This document shows positions 33,939 to 41,852 of a DNA stretch of 64,000 nucleotides, piece by piece. The notes under the pieces were generated by a model. It was not told where the DNA came from. It was given only the letters and a program-made list of their open reading frames with translations, and ran no database searches. How positions within the stretch are numbered: position 1 is the stretch's first letter; each line of letters opens with the position of its first letter. Both the position numbers and the translations under genes were made by a program. The stretch lies in NCBI GenBank assembly GCA_047975195.1, contig JBKEDB010000025.1, positions 1 through 64,000 of the forward strand, given 5' to 3'. This DNA comes from Cumulibacter sp047975195 (lineage in GTDB: Bacteria; Actinomycetota; Actinomycetes; Mycobacteriales; Antricoccaceae).

Positions 33939-35636
33939 CTACGCCGTGGGCTGGGGAACGAACTCTCGGCGCAGATCGGCCTTGAGGATCTTGCCCCCAG
34001 CGTTACGCGGCAACTCCTCCTCGCGCATCCAGATGTGTGTGGGCACCTTGAACTTTGCCATTCGCTCGGACAGGAACGTCTGGAGTTCCGAACTGGTTAG
34101 CGACGAGCCGGGTGAACGCTGGATGACCGCGCCTACCTCCTCGCCCAGAGTCTCGTGCGGAACGCCGATGACTGCACAGTCGTCGACCTCGGGATGATCA
34201 TGAATAACTGTCTCGACCTCCGCGCAATAGACGTTCTCGCCACCACGAATCAGCATGTCTTTCGCGCGGTCGACGATGGAAATGAACCCCTCGTCGTCAA
34301 TACGTGCCAGGTCGCCGGTGTGCAGCCACCCTTCGGTGATCGCGGCTGCTGTCGCTTCCGGGCGGTTCCAATAACCGTGGACGACGTTCGCGCCGCGGAT
34401 CCACAGCTCGCCAATCTCGTCGGCCGAGACCTCCTCCTCGGTGGCTGGATCGACGCACTTCACGTCGCAGATCGCGACCGCTTGACCGACGCTGTACGGC
34501 TTCGCCGCGTAGTCGCTGCCGCGGGTGCCCGTCGTCATCGACGAGGTCTCCGTCAGTCCGTATCCGTTGCCGATGTCGCTACCGGGCAGCAGCGCATGAG
34601 CGCGTCCGGCCAGACCCTGCGGCGCCGAAGCACCGCCGGTGCCGACCGTGGTCAGGCTCGACAGATCGCGGCTTTCGACGTCAGGCTGCGACAACAGCTG
34701 CAGCACCATGGTCGGCACGCCGGTCATCGCGGTGACCCGTTCGCGTTCGATGAGATCCAATGCAACCGCGGGATCCCATTTATGCATCAGGACCAGCGTC
34801 GCGCGTCCTTGCATCGCGCCGAGCAATACCGAGTGGCAGCCCGTGCCGTGGAAGAGTGGGACGCACACCAACGAGACCATCGGCGGCTTCGGTGCCGCGA
34901 GATCTTCCAACGTCTTACCGTCGCGCAGCGCTGCACGTGCCGCGGAGTAGCCCACGCTGATCACATTGCCGCAGATGTTTCGATTGCTGCCGAACGCGCC
35001 CTTCGGGCGGCCAGTCGTTCCGGAGGTGTAGAAAATCGTCGCCATATCGTCCGGCACGATCTCCGCGGGCGGCAGCTCAGTAGCCTCGTCGATCGAGGCG
35101 AGATCGCGGATCGGAATCGACACCTTCTCGCTGGGGCGGGCTACCAAAGGCACAGTGCCGAGCTCGGCGAATACCTGCTCAAGACGCACCAGCCGCTCGG
35201 TGTCGACAATGTGCGCTTTCGGGGAACTGTCGTCGATAGCGAACTTCAACTCCGGCGCCGTCCACCATGCATTCAGCGGTACGACGATCGCTCCGATGCT
35301 CGCCGCTGCGAAGAACGCCACCGACCACTCCGGCAAGTTCCGCATCGTGATCGCGACGCGATCGCCCTTCTGCACGTCATACTCGTCCCGCAATACCCGC
35401 GCCAATCCCGCAACCTTGCGAAAATGCTCGCCGTACGTCATTCGCTCGTCGTTGAACACCTGAAAATCGCGGTCGGCCGAATCCAAGGTCGATTCCAGCA
35501 TCGCTCGCAGCGACGGCGGAGCATTGCGCCAGGCACGTACCCGTGCCCCGCGGACCTCGACTTCTTCCATCTCGAATGTAGAACCTGGTGCGGTGAGCGC
35601 CGCACGGATCTCGGCATGGTCGCGGAGTACCGGCAT
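33939..35636 (-). CDS. AMP-forming acyl-CoA ligase (FadD type), divergent from the TetR regulator
   Basis: A 565-residue ANL ligase. The ATP loop is FYTSGTTGRPKGAFG, motif A5 is NGYGLTETSSMTT, WLHTGDLARIDDEGF and IVDRAKDMLIRGGENVY form the hinge, and the C-terminal catalytic lysine is in RNAGGKILKADL. It would convert the acid made by, or entering, the Baeyer-Villiger pathway into its CoA ester. Its promoter (TTGACG-18-TATGGT) has a TetR-type operator just downstream, the same kind of site found at the divergent operon, so both sides are probably induced together. Confidence 0.93.
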   Translation of the reverse strand: MPVLRDHAEIRAALTAPGSTFEMEEVEVRGARVRAWRNAPPSLRAMLESTLDSADRDFQVFNDERMTYGEHFRKVAGLARVLRDEYDVQKGDRVAITMRNLPEWSVAFFAAASIGAIVVPLNAWWTAPELKFAIDDSSPKAHIVDTERLVRLEQVFAELGTVPLVARPSEKVSIPIRDLASIDEATELPPAEIVPDDMATIFYTSGTTGRPKGAFGSNRNICGNVISVGYSAARAALRDGKTLEDLAAPKPPMVSLVCVPLFHGTGCHSVLLGAMQGRATLVLMHKWDPAVALDLIERERVTAMTGVPTMVLQLLSQPDVESRDLSSLTTVGTGGASAPQGLAGRAHALLPGSDIGNGYGLTETSSMTTGTRGSDYAAKPYSVGQAVAICDVKCVDPATEEEVSADEIGELWIRGANVVHGYWNRPEATAAAITEGWLHTGDLARIDDEGFISIVDRAKDMLIRGGENVYCAEVETVIHDHPEVDDCAVIGVPHETLGEEVGAVIQRSPGSSLTSSELQTFLSERMAKFKVPTHIWMREEELPRNAGGKILKADLRREFVPQPTA

Positions 35637-35740
35637 GCGGTTGACCTACTTCCTCGAGTGCCGACCGTATGGCCGACGGATGGGCGGACGACAATTCGGG
35701 CCGCAACGACGAAGACGGCTGTCGTGTCGATCGCAGACAG

Positions 35741-35760
35741 TGTCGATCGAACAATCGACA
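35741..35760. promoter_or_regulatory. operator copy 1 (20-bp palindrome) downstream of the ligase promoter
   Basis: TGTCGATCGAACAATCGACA has perfect 7-bp outer arms (TGTCGAT/ATCGACA). It lies just downstream of the ligase -10 box, at about +9 to +28, where a bound repressor blocks transcription. It agrees with operator copy 2 at 16 of 20 positions. The adjacent TetR gene product is the likely binder. Confidence 0.75.
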
Positions 35761-35775
35761 CAAGGATCAGATGAC

Positions 35776-35805
35776 ACCATAATTCTGTCCCGAGAAGACC
35801 GTCAA
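35776..35805 (-). promoter_or_regulatory. promoter of the acyl-CoA ligase gene
   Basis: On the minus strand TTGACG (35805-35800) and TATGGT (35781-35776) are 18 bp apart. The predicted start point lies between the -10 box and operator copy 1. The -35 box is only 28 bp from that of the opposite promoter, so the two promoters are back to back. Confidence 0.65.
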
Positions 35806-35833
35806 CACGACCGCTGCCGCATAGTGCGCTCTG

Positions 35834-35862
35834 TTGACCGCCCGACGACGGCCGTTTACGGT
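35834..35862 (+). promoter_or_regulatory. promoter of the tetR-monooxygenase operon
   Basis: TTGACC (35834-35839) and TACGGT (35857-35862) are 17 bp apart. The expected start point at about 35869 coincides with the first base of operator copy 2. Confidence 0.7.
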
Positions 35863-35868
35863 CAGGTA

Positions 35869-35888
35869 TGCCGATCGAATGATCGACA
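35869..35888. promoter_or_regulatory. operator copy 2 (20-bp palindrome) at the tetR operon start point
   Basis: TGCCGATCGAATGATCGACA is the second copy of the palindrome found at 35741-35760, with one change in its outer arm. It covers about +1 to +20 of the tetR-operon promoter, a classical repression position and consistent with autoregulation. Confidence 0.75.
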
Positions 35889-35965
35889 CAGATGGTTCGC
35901 CGCTCAATACTCGCCCACGACATACTCGCCCATAACCGCTCGCGCCTACGACAGGACGGCCACGC

Positions 35966-36616
35966 ATGGCCCGCAAACGATCACTCGATGAAGGACCGAC
36001 GGTCCGTCAGGCGGTCCTTGATGCCGGCGCTCGGCTGTACAGCGAACGCGGCTTCCGTGCCACGTCGATCCGCGACCTCGCGGATGCGGCAGGTATCTCG
36101 TCGTCCACGATGTATCACCATTTCGCGAACAAGCAGCAGATCCTCTACGCCATCCTCACCGATTTCATGCGCAGTTTCGCAGGCGAAATCATCCCGATCC
36201 TGACCGACGCTTCGATGGCACCGCAGGAGCGGATCACCGAAGCCGTGCGACTGCATCTATGGATCAGTGAGCGCGATCGCCTCAAACTCGTCGTCGGCGC
36301 GCCGGTGCGTTATGAACTCCGTGACGAACAGCGCCAGGCGCTGTCCGCGCTGACCGGCGAGTACCGCGGCGCCTTTCATGACGCAATCGGTGACGGCGTT
36401 CGCTGCGGTGTGTTCGACGTAGCCAACCCGCGGCTGACGACGATCGGGATTCTCGACATGCTCAACGGCGTACGTGAGTGGCACGACCCAACTGGCGCGC
36501 TGTCTTTCGAGCAGATTGTCGACCACTATCAGCAGACCGTCCTGCGCCAACTCGGATACGACGCGCTAGAGCAGCGGCCTGAGAGGCAACGGGCTGCGTC
36601 GCGGATGCATGCGTGA
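35966..36616 (+). CDS. TetR/AcrR-family repressor
   Basis: A 216-residue regulator. The DNA-binding helix-turn-helix lies at about 15-60 (TVRQAVLDAGARLYSERGFRAT in shortened form: AGARLYSERGFRATSIRDLA, then GISSSTMYHHFANKQ). The C-terminal domain (about 70-210) is the ligand pocket and carries RDRLKLVVGAPVRYELRDEQ. It is the first gene of the operon with the Baeyer-Villiger monooxygenase and is divergent from the acyl-CoA ligase. The paired palindromes in the shared control region make autorepression and pathway repression likely; the inducer may be an acyl-CoA or a cyclic ketone metabolite. Confidence 0.92.
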   Translation: MARKRSLDEGPTVRQAVLDAGARLYSERGFRATSIRDLADAAGISSSTMYHHFANKQQILYAILTDFMRSFAGEIIPILTDASMAPQERITEAVRLHLWISERDRLKLVVGAPVRYELRDEQRQALSALTGEYRGAFHDAIGDGVRCGVFDVANPRLTTIGILDMLNGVREWHDPTGALSFEQIVDHYQQTVLRQLGYDALEQRPERQRAASRMHA

Positions 36617-36635
36617 CTACTGAAGGGAACGCACG

Positions 36636-38522
36636 ATGACCATAAACGACAGAACCGTGAACGACAGGACGACTAACGACACGACCATCAACGACAGCAT
36701 CGACGCCATCAAGGCCATGCTTGGTGATATCCCGTTCGATCCGGATGCGCTTCGCGAGCGGTACCGCCACGAACGGGACAAGCGTCTGCGTGAAGACGGC
36801 AACGAACAGTACGTCGAGGTCAAAGCTGAGTTCTCCAATTATGTCGATGATCCGTACGTAGATCCCGGGTACAGCCGTGCCCCGCTCTTCGATGAGGTCG
36901 AGGTCGCGATCATCGGTGCCGGATTCGGTGGACTGCTGGCCGGCGCCCGCCTACGTGAGGCCGGATTCGGCAGGATTCGACTCATCGAGAAGGGCGGCGA
37001 CGTCGGCGGTACCTGGTACTGGAACCGCTACCCGGGCGCGATGTGTGATGTGGAGTCCTACATCTATCTGCCACTGCTGGAGGAACTTGACTACACCCCG
37101 AAACACAAGTACTCCTTCGCGCCCGAGATACTCGAACACTCTCGCAATATCGCCAGGCACTTCGCGCTGTACGACGATGCCACGTTCCAGACCGGCGTCA
37201 CCGATATCGCCTGGGACGAGGAGATATCTCGCTGGAGAATCCGTACTGACCGCGACGACGAGATGCGCGCGCAGTACGTCGTGATGGCGACTGGCCCGCT
37301 GAATCGTCCAAAGTTGCCAGGGATACCCGGGATCAACGATTTCCAGGGATACACCTTCCATACCAGTCGGTGGGACTACGGATATACCGGCGGCGACTCT
37401 AGCGGCAGCCTCACCGGTCTGCGCGACAAGCGCGTCGGGATTATCGGTACCGGCGCAACAGCGATCCAATGCGTGCCGCACCTTGGCGCCTGGGCGAAGG
37501 AACTGTTCGTGTTCCAGCGGACGCCGTCCTCGGTCGATGTCCGCGGAAACAGGGAAACAGACGCCGAATGGTGGAGTTCGTTGCCACCTGGCTGGCAGCG
37601 CGAACGGATGCGGAACTTCAATTCTCTCGTGACCGGCGGTCGCGAAGATGTCGACCTGGTCGGCGACGGATGGACCGAGATTTTCCGCGGATTGACTGGT
37701 ATCGCGGCGAAGCGCGCCTCAGAGCGCCTGGGCCGCCGCCTTACCCCCGTCGAGAAGCAACACCTGATGGAAGTCTCCGACTTCCGCAAGATGGAGGGAA
37801 TCCGCTCGCGAGTGGATGACGTCGTGCGCGATCCTGCCACGGCGCAGGCGCTCAAACCGTGGTACCGCCAGTTCTGTAAGCGTCCTTGTTTCCACGATGA
37901 GTACCTCGATACCTACAACCGCCCGAATGTGCACCTGATCGACACTGACGGCAAGGGGGTTGAGCGGCTCACCGAACAGGGCGTCGTCGTGGACGGCGTC
38001 GAGTACCCCGTGGACTGCCTCATCTTCGCCACTGGATTCGAGGTAGGTACCGGCTACACCCGCCGGTCCGGTTACGACGTGACGGGTCGAGGCGGGACCA
38101 CCCTCTCCGGTAAATGGGTGGACGGCGCCAAGACTTATCACGGCCTGCAGTCGCGGGGCTTTCCTAACATGTTCTTCCTCGGGCTGGTACACACCGCCTC
38201 GACCGTCAACGTTCCGCACGCGCTCAGTGAGCAGGTAAATCACCTTCGGTACATCGTCTCCGAGGCGCGTGCGCGGGGTAAGCAGGTCATCGACGTCAGC
38301 GAGCAGGCCGAGCAGTGGTGGTGTCAGGAGATCATCGATAAGGCCACGATGGCCGAAGACTTCTATCGCGAGTGCACCCCTGGGTACTACAACAACGAAG
38401 GTCAGCCGTCACGGTTCAGCGGGCTGGGCGACGGGCGCTACGGCGCCGGCCCGGTGCCATTCTTCAACATGCTGGCGGACTGGCGCGCTCGAGGTGACTT
38501 GCGCGGCCTCGAACTGGGCTGA
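36636..38522 (+). CDS. Baeyer-Villiger monooxygenase (FAD/NADPH)
   Basis: A 628-residue type I Baeyer-Villiger enzyme that inserts oxygen next to a ketone to give an ester or lactone. The FAD loop GAGFGG is at 94-99, followed by GGTWYWNRYPGAMCDVES; the fingerprint is FQGYTFHTSRWDYG (about 236-249) and the NADPH loop GTGATA near 271. The N-terminal extension with DALRERYRHERDKRL resembles the cyclopentadecanone/steroid monooxygenase branch. Residues 4-23 are a four-fold pentapeptide repeat (NDRTV-like) encoded by 15-bp repeats. It lies 19 nt after tetR, so its expression should follow that regulator. Confidence 0.93.
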   Translation: MTINDRTVNDRTTNDTTINDSIDAIKAMLGDIPFDPDALRERYRHERDKRLREDGNEQYVEVKAEFSNYVDDPYVDPGYSRAPLFDEVEVAIIGAGFGGLLAGARLREAGFGRIRLIEKGGDVGGTWYWNRYPGAMCDVESYIYLPLLEELDYTPKHKYSFAPEILEHSRNIARHFALYDDATFQTGVTDIAWDEEISRWRIRTDRDDEMRAQYVVMATGPLNRPKLPGIPGINDFQGYTFHTSRWDYGYTGGDSSGSLTGLRDKRVGIIGTGATAIQCVPHLGAWAKELFVFQRTPSSVDVRGNRETDAEWWSSLPPGWQRERMRNFNSLVTGGREDVDLVGDGWTEIFRGLTGIAAKRASERLGRRLTPVEKQHLMEVSDFRKMEGIRSRVDDVVRDPATAQALKPWYRQFCKRPCFHDEYLDTYNRPNVHLIDTDGKGVERLTEQGVVVDGVEYPVDCLIFATGFEVGTGYTRRSGYDVTGRGGTTLSGKWVDGAKTYHGLQSRGFPNMFFLGLVHTASTVNVPHALSEQVNHLRYIVSEARARGKQVIDVSEQAEQWWCQEIIDKATMAEDFYRECTPGYYNNEGQPSRFSGLGDGRYGAGPVPFFNMLADWRARGDLRGLELG

Positions 38523-38562
38523 TCCGGTAAGAACGACGTAGACACAATGGAAGGACCACCGC

Positions 38563-39669
38563 ATGAGCGAAGAATCCACGCGGGCTGAGCTCGCGGAGTT
38601 CGCGGACGCCGTCCGCGGCTTCTGCCAGGACAAACTCCCTGAGCAAACCGTCGCCCGTCCAGGCGTGGTACGCGACGCCGACGCTGCGAGATTGAACTGG
38701 CGCGCGCTCGCCGTCGACCTCGGTGTCGCCTCGCTGCTGATTCCCGAAGAGTACGGCGGCTCGGGAGCCAGCTTGATTGAGGTTGGTCGGGTCGCCGAGG
38801 CGCTCGGTGCGGAACTCGCGACCGTACCGTTTCTCTCCTCGGGGGTGCTCGCCCCCGCACTGCTCGCGCCGCTCGCGTCCGACCCGGTCGCTGCCGATCT
38901 GCTCTCCCGGATCGCCAGTGGAACGATCGTCACCGTGGCATGGGCGAGTGAGGATCCTGGCGTTGCTACGGCGGCGAAACTGATGACCGGCGACGGTAGT
39001 GCCAGCGGCACCTTCCGCTATGCGATCGACGCGGACATTGCCGAAGTCGTGATTCTCGTCGGCGCCGGCGGCGCCGAAATCGCGGCCGTCGACGCGTCCG
39101 ACCTCAACGTGACTGCGCGTCCGACGTTCGATTTGACCCGTGGCCTCGCCGACATCGCTGCTGAGAATGCACCGGCCAACTTGATCGCCAGCGGTGACGA
39201 GGCGAAGGAAGCATTCCGCCACGCACTCGTGGCGGCCCGGCTGGCGCTCGCCTCAGAGAGTGCCGCCGGGGCCGGCGCAGCGCTTCAGGTCGCCGTGCAG
39301 TACGCGCGCGAACGAGTCCAGTTCGGCCGTGAGATCGGTAGTTTCCAGGCGATCAAGCACATGCTGGCGGACTGCTTCGTCAATGAGCAATCCGCGCTTT
39401 CGGTTGCCCGGCAGGCGATAGAGGCGGTCGTTGCCGCAGAAGACGAGGCCGATGAGCTCGTCGCCACCGCGGCGTTCTACTGCGCCGACCGGTACGTCGA
39501 TGTCGCCGCCACCGGCATCCAGGTACACGGCGGAATTGGGTTCACTGTGGAGCGGGCAGCGCACCTTTATCGCCGCCGCGCCGAGGCGAATCGGCATCTC
39601 CTCGGTGCTCCAGAACAGCTAAAGTCCGACTACCTGACCCTGCTGAAGTCGAAGGAGAATGCGGCGTGA
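38563..39669 (+). CDS. acyl-CoA dehydrogenase family protein, probable non-catalytic partner subunit
   Basis: A 368-residue acyl-CoA dehydrogenase-fold protein with LLIPEEYGGSGASLIEVGRV in the N-terminal helical domain and a C-terminal domain containing RVQFGREIGSFQAIKHMLAD and IQVHGGIGFTVE. I do not see the catalytic Glu in either usual position. It overlaps the next dehydrogenase by GTGA, which suggests a heteromeric complex like the steroid side-chain dehydrogenases of mycobacteria. It is preceded by GGAAGG and lies 40 nt after the monooxygenase. Confidence 0.9.
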   Translation: MSEESTRAELAEFADAVRGFCQDKLPEQTVARPGVVRDADAARLNWRALAVDLGVASLLIPEEYGGSGASLIEVGRVAEALGAELATVPFLSSGVLAPALLAPLASDPVAADLLSRIASGTIVTVAWASEDPGVATAAKLMTGDGSASGTFRYAIDADIAEVVILVGAGGAEIAAVDASDLNVTARPTFDLTRGLADIAAENAPANLIASGDEAKEAFRHALVAARLALASESAAGAGAALQVAVQYARERVQFGREIGSFQAIKHMLADCFVNEQSALSVARQAIEAVVAAEDEADELVATAAFYCADRYVDVAATGIQVHGGIGFTVERAAHLYRRRAEANRHLLGAPEQLKSDYLTLLKSKENAA

Positions 39670-40817
39670 GTATCCGCGACGAGGTACGTGAATTCCTGGC
39701 GTCGGCGTGGACACCGGGTATGGACTCAGCGACATTCCTGCAGGCCGCAGTCGACACGGGCTGGCTGGCGCCGACCTGGAGCGCCGACTGGTACGGACGC
39801 GGATTATCCGCCGAAGATGCCGAGATCGTCGGTGAAGAGTTCCGTCGCGTAGGTGCTCCGGGCCGCGCCGACCGAGATCACCTGCATGCGCGAGTGATCT
39901 ACGAACTTGGCTCCGACCAACTGAAATCGACCTACCTGCGCGATTTGCTCACGCACACGGTCAGCGGTTGTCTGTTGTACTCCGAGCCGGGAGCCGGCTC
40001 CGACCTGGCGAGTGTGCGCACCAGCGTCGTCCGAGAGGGTGACCAATGGCGGGTCAACGGCCAGAAGGTATGGACCTCCGGCGCACGCACTGCGGCGTAC
40101 GGCCTGCTTGCCGCGCGCAGCAACCGCGATGTCCCCAAACATCGCGGTATGACGTTCTTCGTGATCCCGATGAAACAAGAGGGAATTGAGGTGCGGCCGC
40201 TGGTGCAGATCACCGGCGACGCGCACTTCAACGAGGTGTTCTTCACCGATGCGTGGGTCGATGATGCCAATCGGCTCGGCGAGGTCGACGACGGCTGGCG
40301 GGTACTGATGACCGCGCTCGGATACGAGCGTCTCGTCATGGGTGCCCGCGGCGTGGGATCGCGCGCCAGTGACCCCACGTACGTCGGTACCGGTGATGAC
40401 CTGCTGGCGCTCGCCGAGCGCCACGGCCGCCTTGACGACCCGGTCATCGCCAACCAGATCGCTGATATATATGCCGAACGTACGGCTGCTCGGCTGAATG
40501 CAGCACGGTACGCGGCCGAGGGCAAGGGGCAGGACGCCGCAGCGATGTCGCTGGGGAAGTTGATGATGTCGCGGATCCTGCACGGTACGGCCGGTTTGCG
40601 TCGCGATATCGTCGGAGCCGAAGCGTTGTACGACGAGCGCACGGATCCACCGAGCGACGGGGAAGTGGCAAACTTCTTCACCCTCGACGCATACTTCACT
40701 TCCATCGGCGGTGGCACCGACCAGGTGCAACGCAACATCATCAGCGAACGGATGCTGAGTTTGCCGAAGGACAAGGACGCGTCGAAGGACATCCCGTTCC
40801 GCGACGTTCGTAGTTAG
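39666..40817 (+). CDS. acyl-CoA dehydrogenase, probable catalytic subunit
   Basis: A 383-residue acyl-CoA dehydrogenase starting at GTG in the stop of the partner gene. YSEPGAGSDLASVRT and VNGQKVWTSGA are FAD/substrate loops. Glu221 in GYERLVM sits where isovaleryl/long-chain-type dehydrogenases carry their catalytic base, while the alternative C-terminal position reads GGGTDQVQRN without Glu. So this subunit should hold the active site and the partner should complete FAD binding. The pair would introduce an alpha-beta double bond into the CoA ester made by the ligase. Confidence 0.92.
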   Translation: MSIRDEVREFLASAWTPGMDSATFLQAAVDTGWLAPTWSADWYGRGLSAEDAEIVGEEFRRVGAPGRADRDHLHARVIYELGSDQLKSTYLRDLLTHTVSGCLLYSEPGAGSDLASVRTSVVREGDQWRVNGQKVWTSGARTAAYGLLAARSNRDVPKHRGMTFFVIPMKQEGIEVRPLVQITGDAHFNEVFFTDAWVDDANRLGEVDDGWRVLMTALGYERLVMGARGVGSRASDPTYVGTGDDLLALAERHGRLDDPVIANQIADIYAERTAARLNAARYAAEGKGQDAAAMSLGKLMMSRILHGTAGLRRDIVGAEALYDERTDPPSDGEVANFFTLDAYFTSIGGGTDQVQRNIISERMLSLPKDKDASKDIPFRDVRS

Positions 40818-40825
40818 TTTTCTTC

Positions 40826-40867
40826 CCGTGGCGTACTTGCCCAGCGCTAAGGGCAAGTACGCCACGG
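40826..40867. terminator. perfect 17-bp-arm hairpin between acyl-CoA dehydrogenase and thioesterase genes
   Basis: Arms 40826-40842 and 40851-40867 are exactly complementary around the loop AGCGCTAA. It lies 9 nt after the dehydrogenase stop and 28 nt before the thioesterase start, on the path of the same-strand operon, so it may act as a terminator, an attenuator or an mRNA 3'-end stabiliser. No T-tract follows. Confidence 0.75.
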
Positions 40868-40894
40868 CGCATGTTTGTAGGAGGATTCACCGGA

Positions 40895-41713
40895 ATGACC
40901 CACGTGCTTGACGAGGCCATTGAGCTTGAGCAGATTGGCCCCGATCGGGTCCGTGGCCGCACAACTGATCCGTACGCGAACATGATCGGGCCGTACGGCG
41001 GAATCACTGCAGCAGTGTTGCAGAACTCGGTGATCGAGCACCCCGGCGTGCTCGGTGAGCCGATCGCGCTGACGGTGAACTTCGCGGCTGCCGTGAAGTA
41101 TGGCTCGTTCGAGATCACCGCTCGGCCGGTGCGCACCAACCGGTCCTCGCAACATTGGGTCATGGAACTATCGCAGGATGGCCAGGTGGCCGCGACGGCG
41201 ACCGCGGTTACCGCAGCGCACCGCGATGGCTGGACCGACACCGAAAGCCAGATGCCGATCGTGCCGGAACCGCGTGACGTCGCGATGGGGACACGCTCGA
41301 GCGCAGAGTGGCTCAATCGTTACGAGATGCGACACATCGGTCGTCCCGGAGCGACGGTCGCCGACCCGTTTTACCTGGACGGCGAGCCGGGGGAGAGCAG
41401 CCACATGGCGCTGTGGACTCGTGAGGTTCCGCCGAGACCGGTGGACTATGCCTCGCTCACCGCCTTCTGCGACGTGTACTTCCCACGTGTCTTTGTGCGG
41501 CACGGTAAGGCGGTTCCGATCAGCACGGTGTCGATGACTGCCTATTTCCACGCGACGAAGGATGAACTCAACCAGCACGGCGACGACTACATCCTCGGCG
41601 TCGTACACGGTGATGCCTTCCGTCGTGGCTTCTACGACCACATCGGTCAGTTGTGGAGCCGCAACGGCACGCTGCTGGCGACCACTCACCAACTCGTCTA
41701 CTACAAGGTATGA
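40895..41713 (+). CDS. acyl-CoA thioesterase family (double hotdog) protein
   Basis: A 272-residue protein of two hotdog halves. The first half has PYANMIGPYGGITAAVLQNSV and LTVNFAAAVKYGSFEITARP with SSQHWVMELSQDGQVAATATAV; the second begins near residue 170 (PRPVDYASLTAFCDVYFPR). The organisation matches TesB-like actinobacterial thioesterases that release acids from CoA esters. The ATG at 40895 follows GGAGG at about 10 nt. It may terminate the Baeyer-Villiger pathway by freeing CoA, but a perfect hairpin separates it from the dehydrogenase genes, so co-transcription is uncertain. Confidence 0.83.
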   Translation: MTHVLDEAIELEQIGPDRVRGRTTDPYANMIGPYGGITAAVLQNSVIEHPGVLGEPIALTVNFAAAVKYGSFEITARPVRTNRSSQHWVMELSQDGQVAATATAVTAAHRDGWTDTESQMPIVPEPRDVAMGTRSSAEWLNRYEMRHIGRPGATVADPFYLDGEPGESSHMALWTREVPPRPVDYASLTAFCDVYFPRVFVRHGKAVPISTVSMTAYFHATKDELNQHGDDYILGVVHGDAFRRGFYDHIGQLWSRNGTLLATTHQLVYYKV

Positions 41714-41753
41714 CGGGGATACCGTCGTAGCAGGTCGACCGCGGACGGTGAGA

Positions 41754-41791
41754 CGCCCGGTTGTGTACCGACTACGGTTCACAACCGGGCG
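41754..41791. repeat. conserved-apex hairpin, copy 1
   Basis: A 38-nt hairpin: CGCCCGG TTGTG pairs with CACAA CCGGGCG, then a two-base internal loop, then CCG-ACTA-CGG at the apex. It lies between the thioesterase end and the end of the unknown gene. The copy at 42930-42967 aligns without gaps (31 of 38 identical), and two changed stem pairs are compensated. It could be the minus-strand terminator of the unknown gene. Confidence 0.85.
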
Positions 41792-41852
41792 GCGTACGAA
41801 GCGCGGGCGCGGCGCAGGTTAGCGATTGCGACCCTGCCACGTGGGACATGGA

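Noticed and set aside
34155..35774. 539-codon plus-strand open frame opposite the FadD-type ligase
   Set aside because: Arg/His-rich translation without motifs; the opposite strand encodes an unmistakable acyl-CoA ligase.
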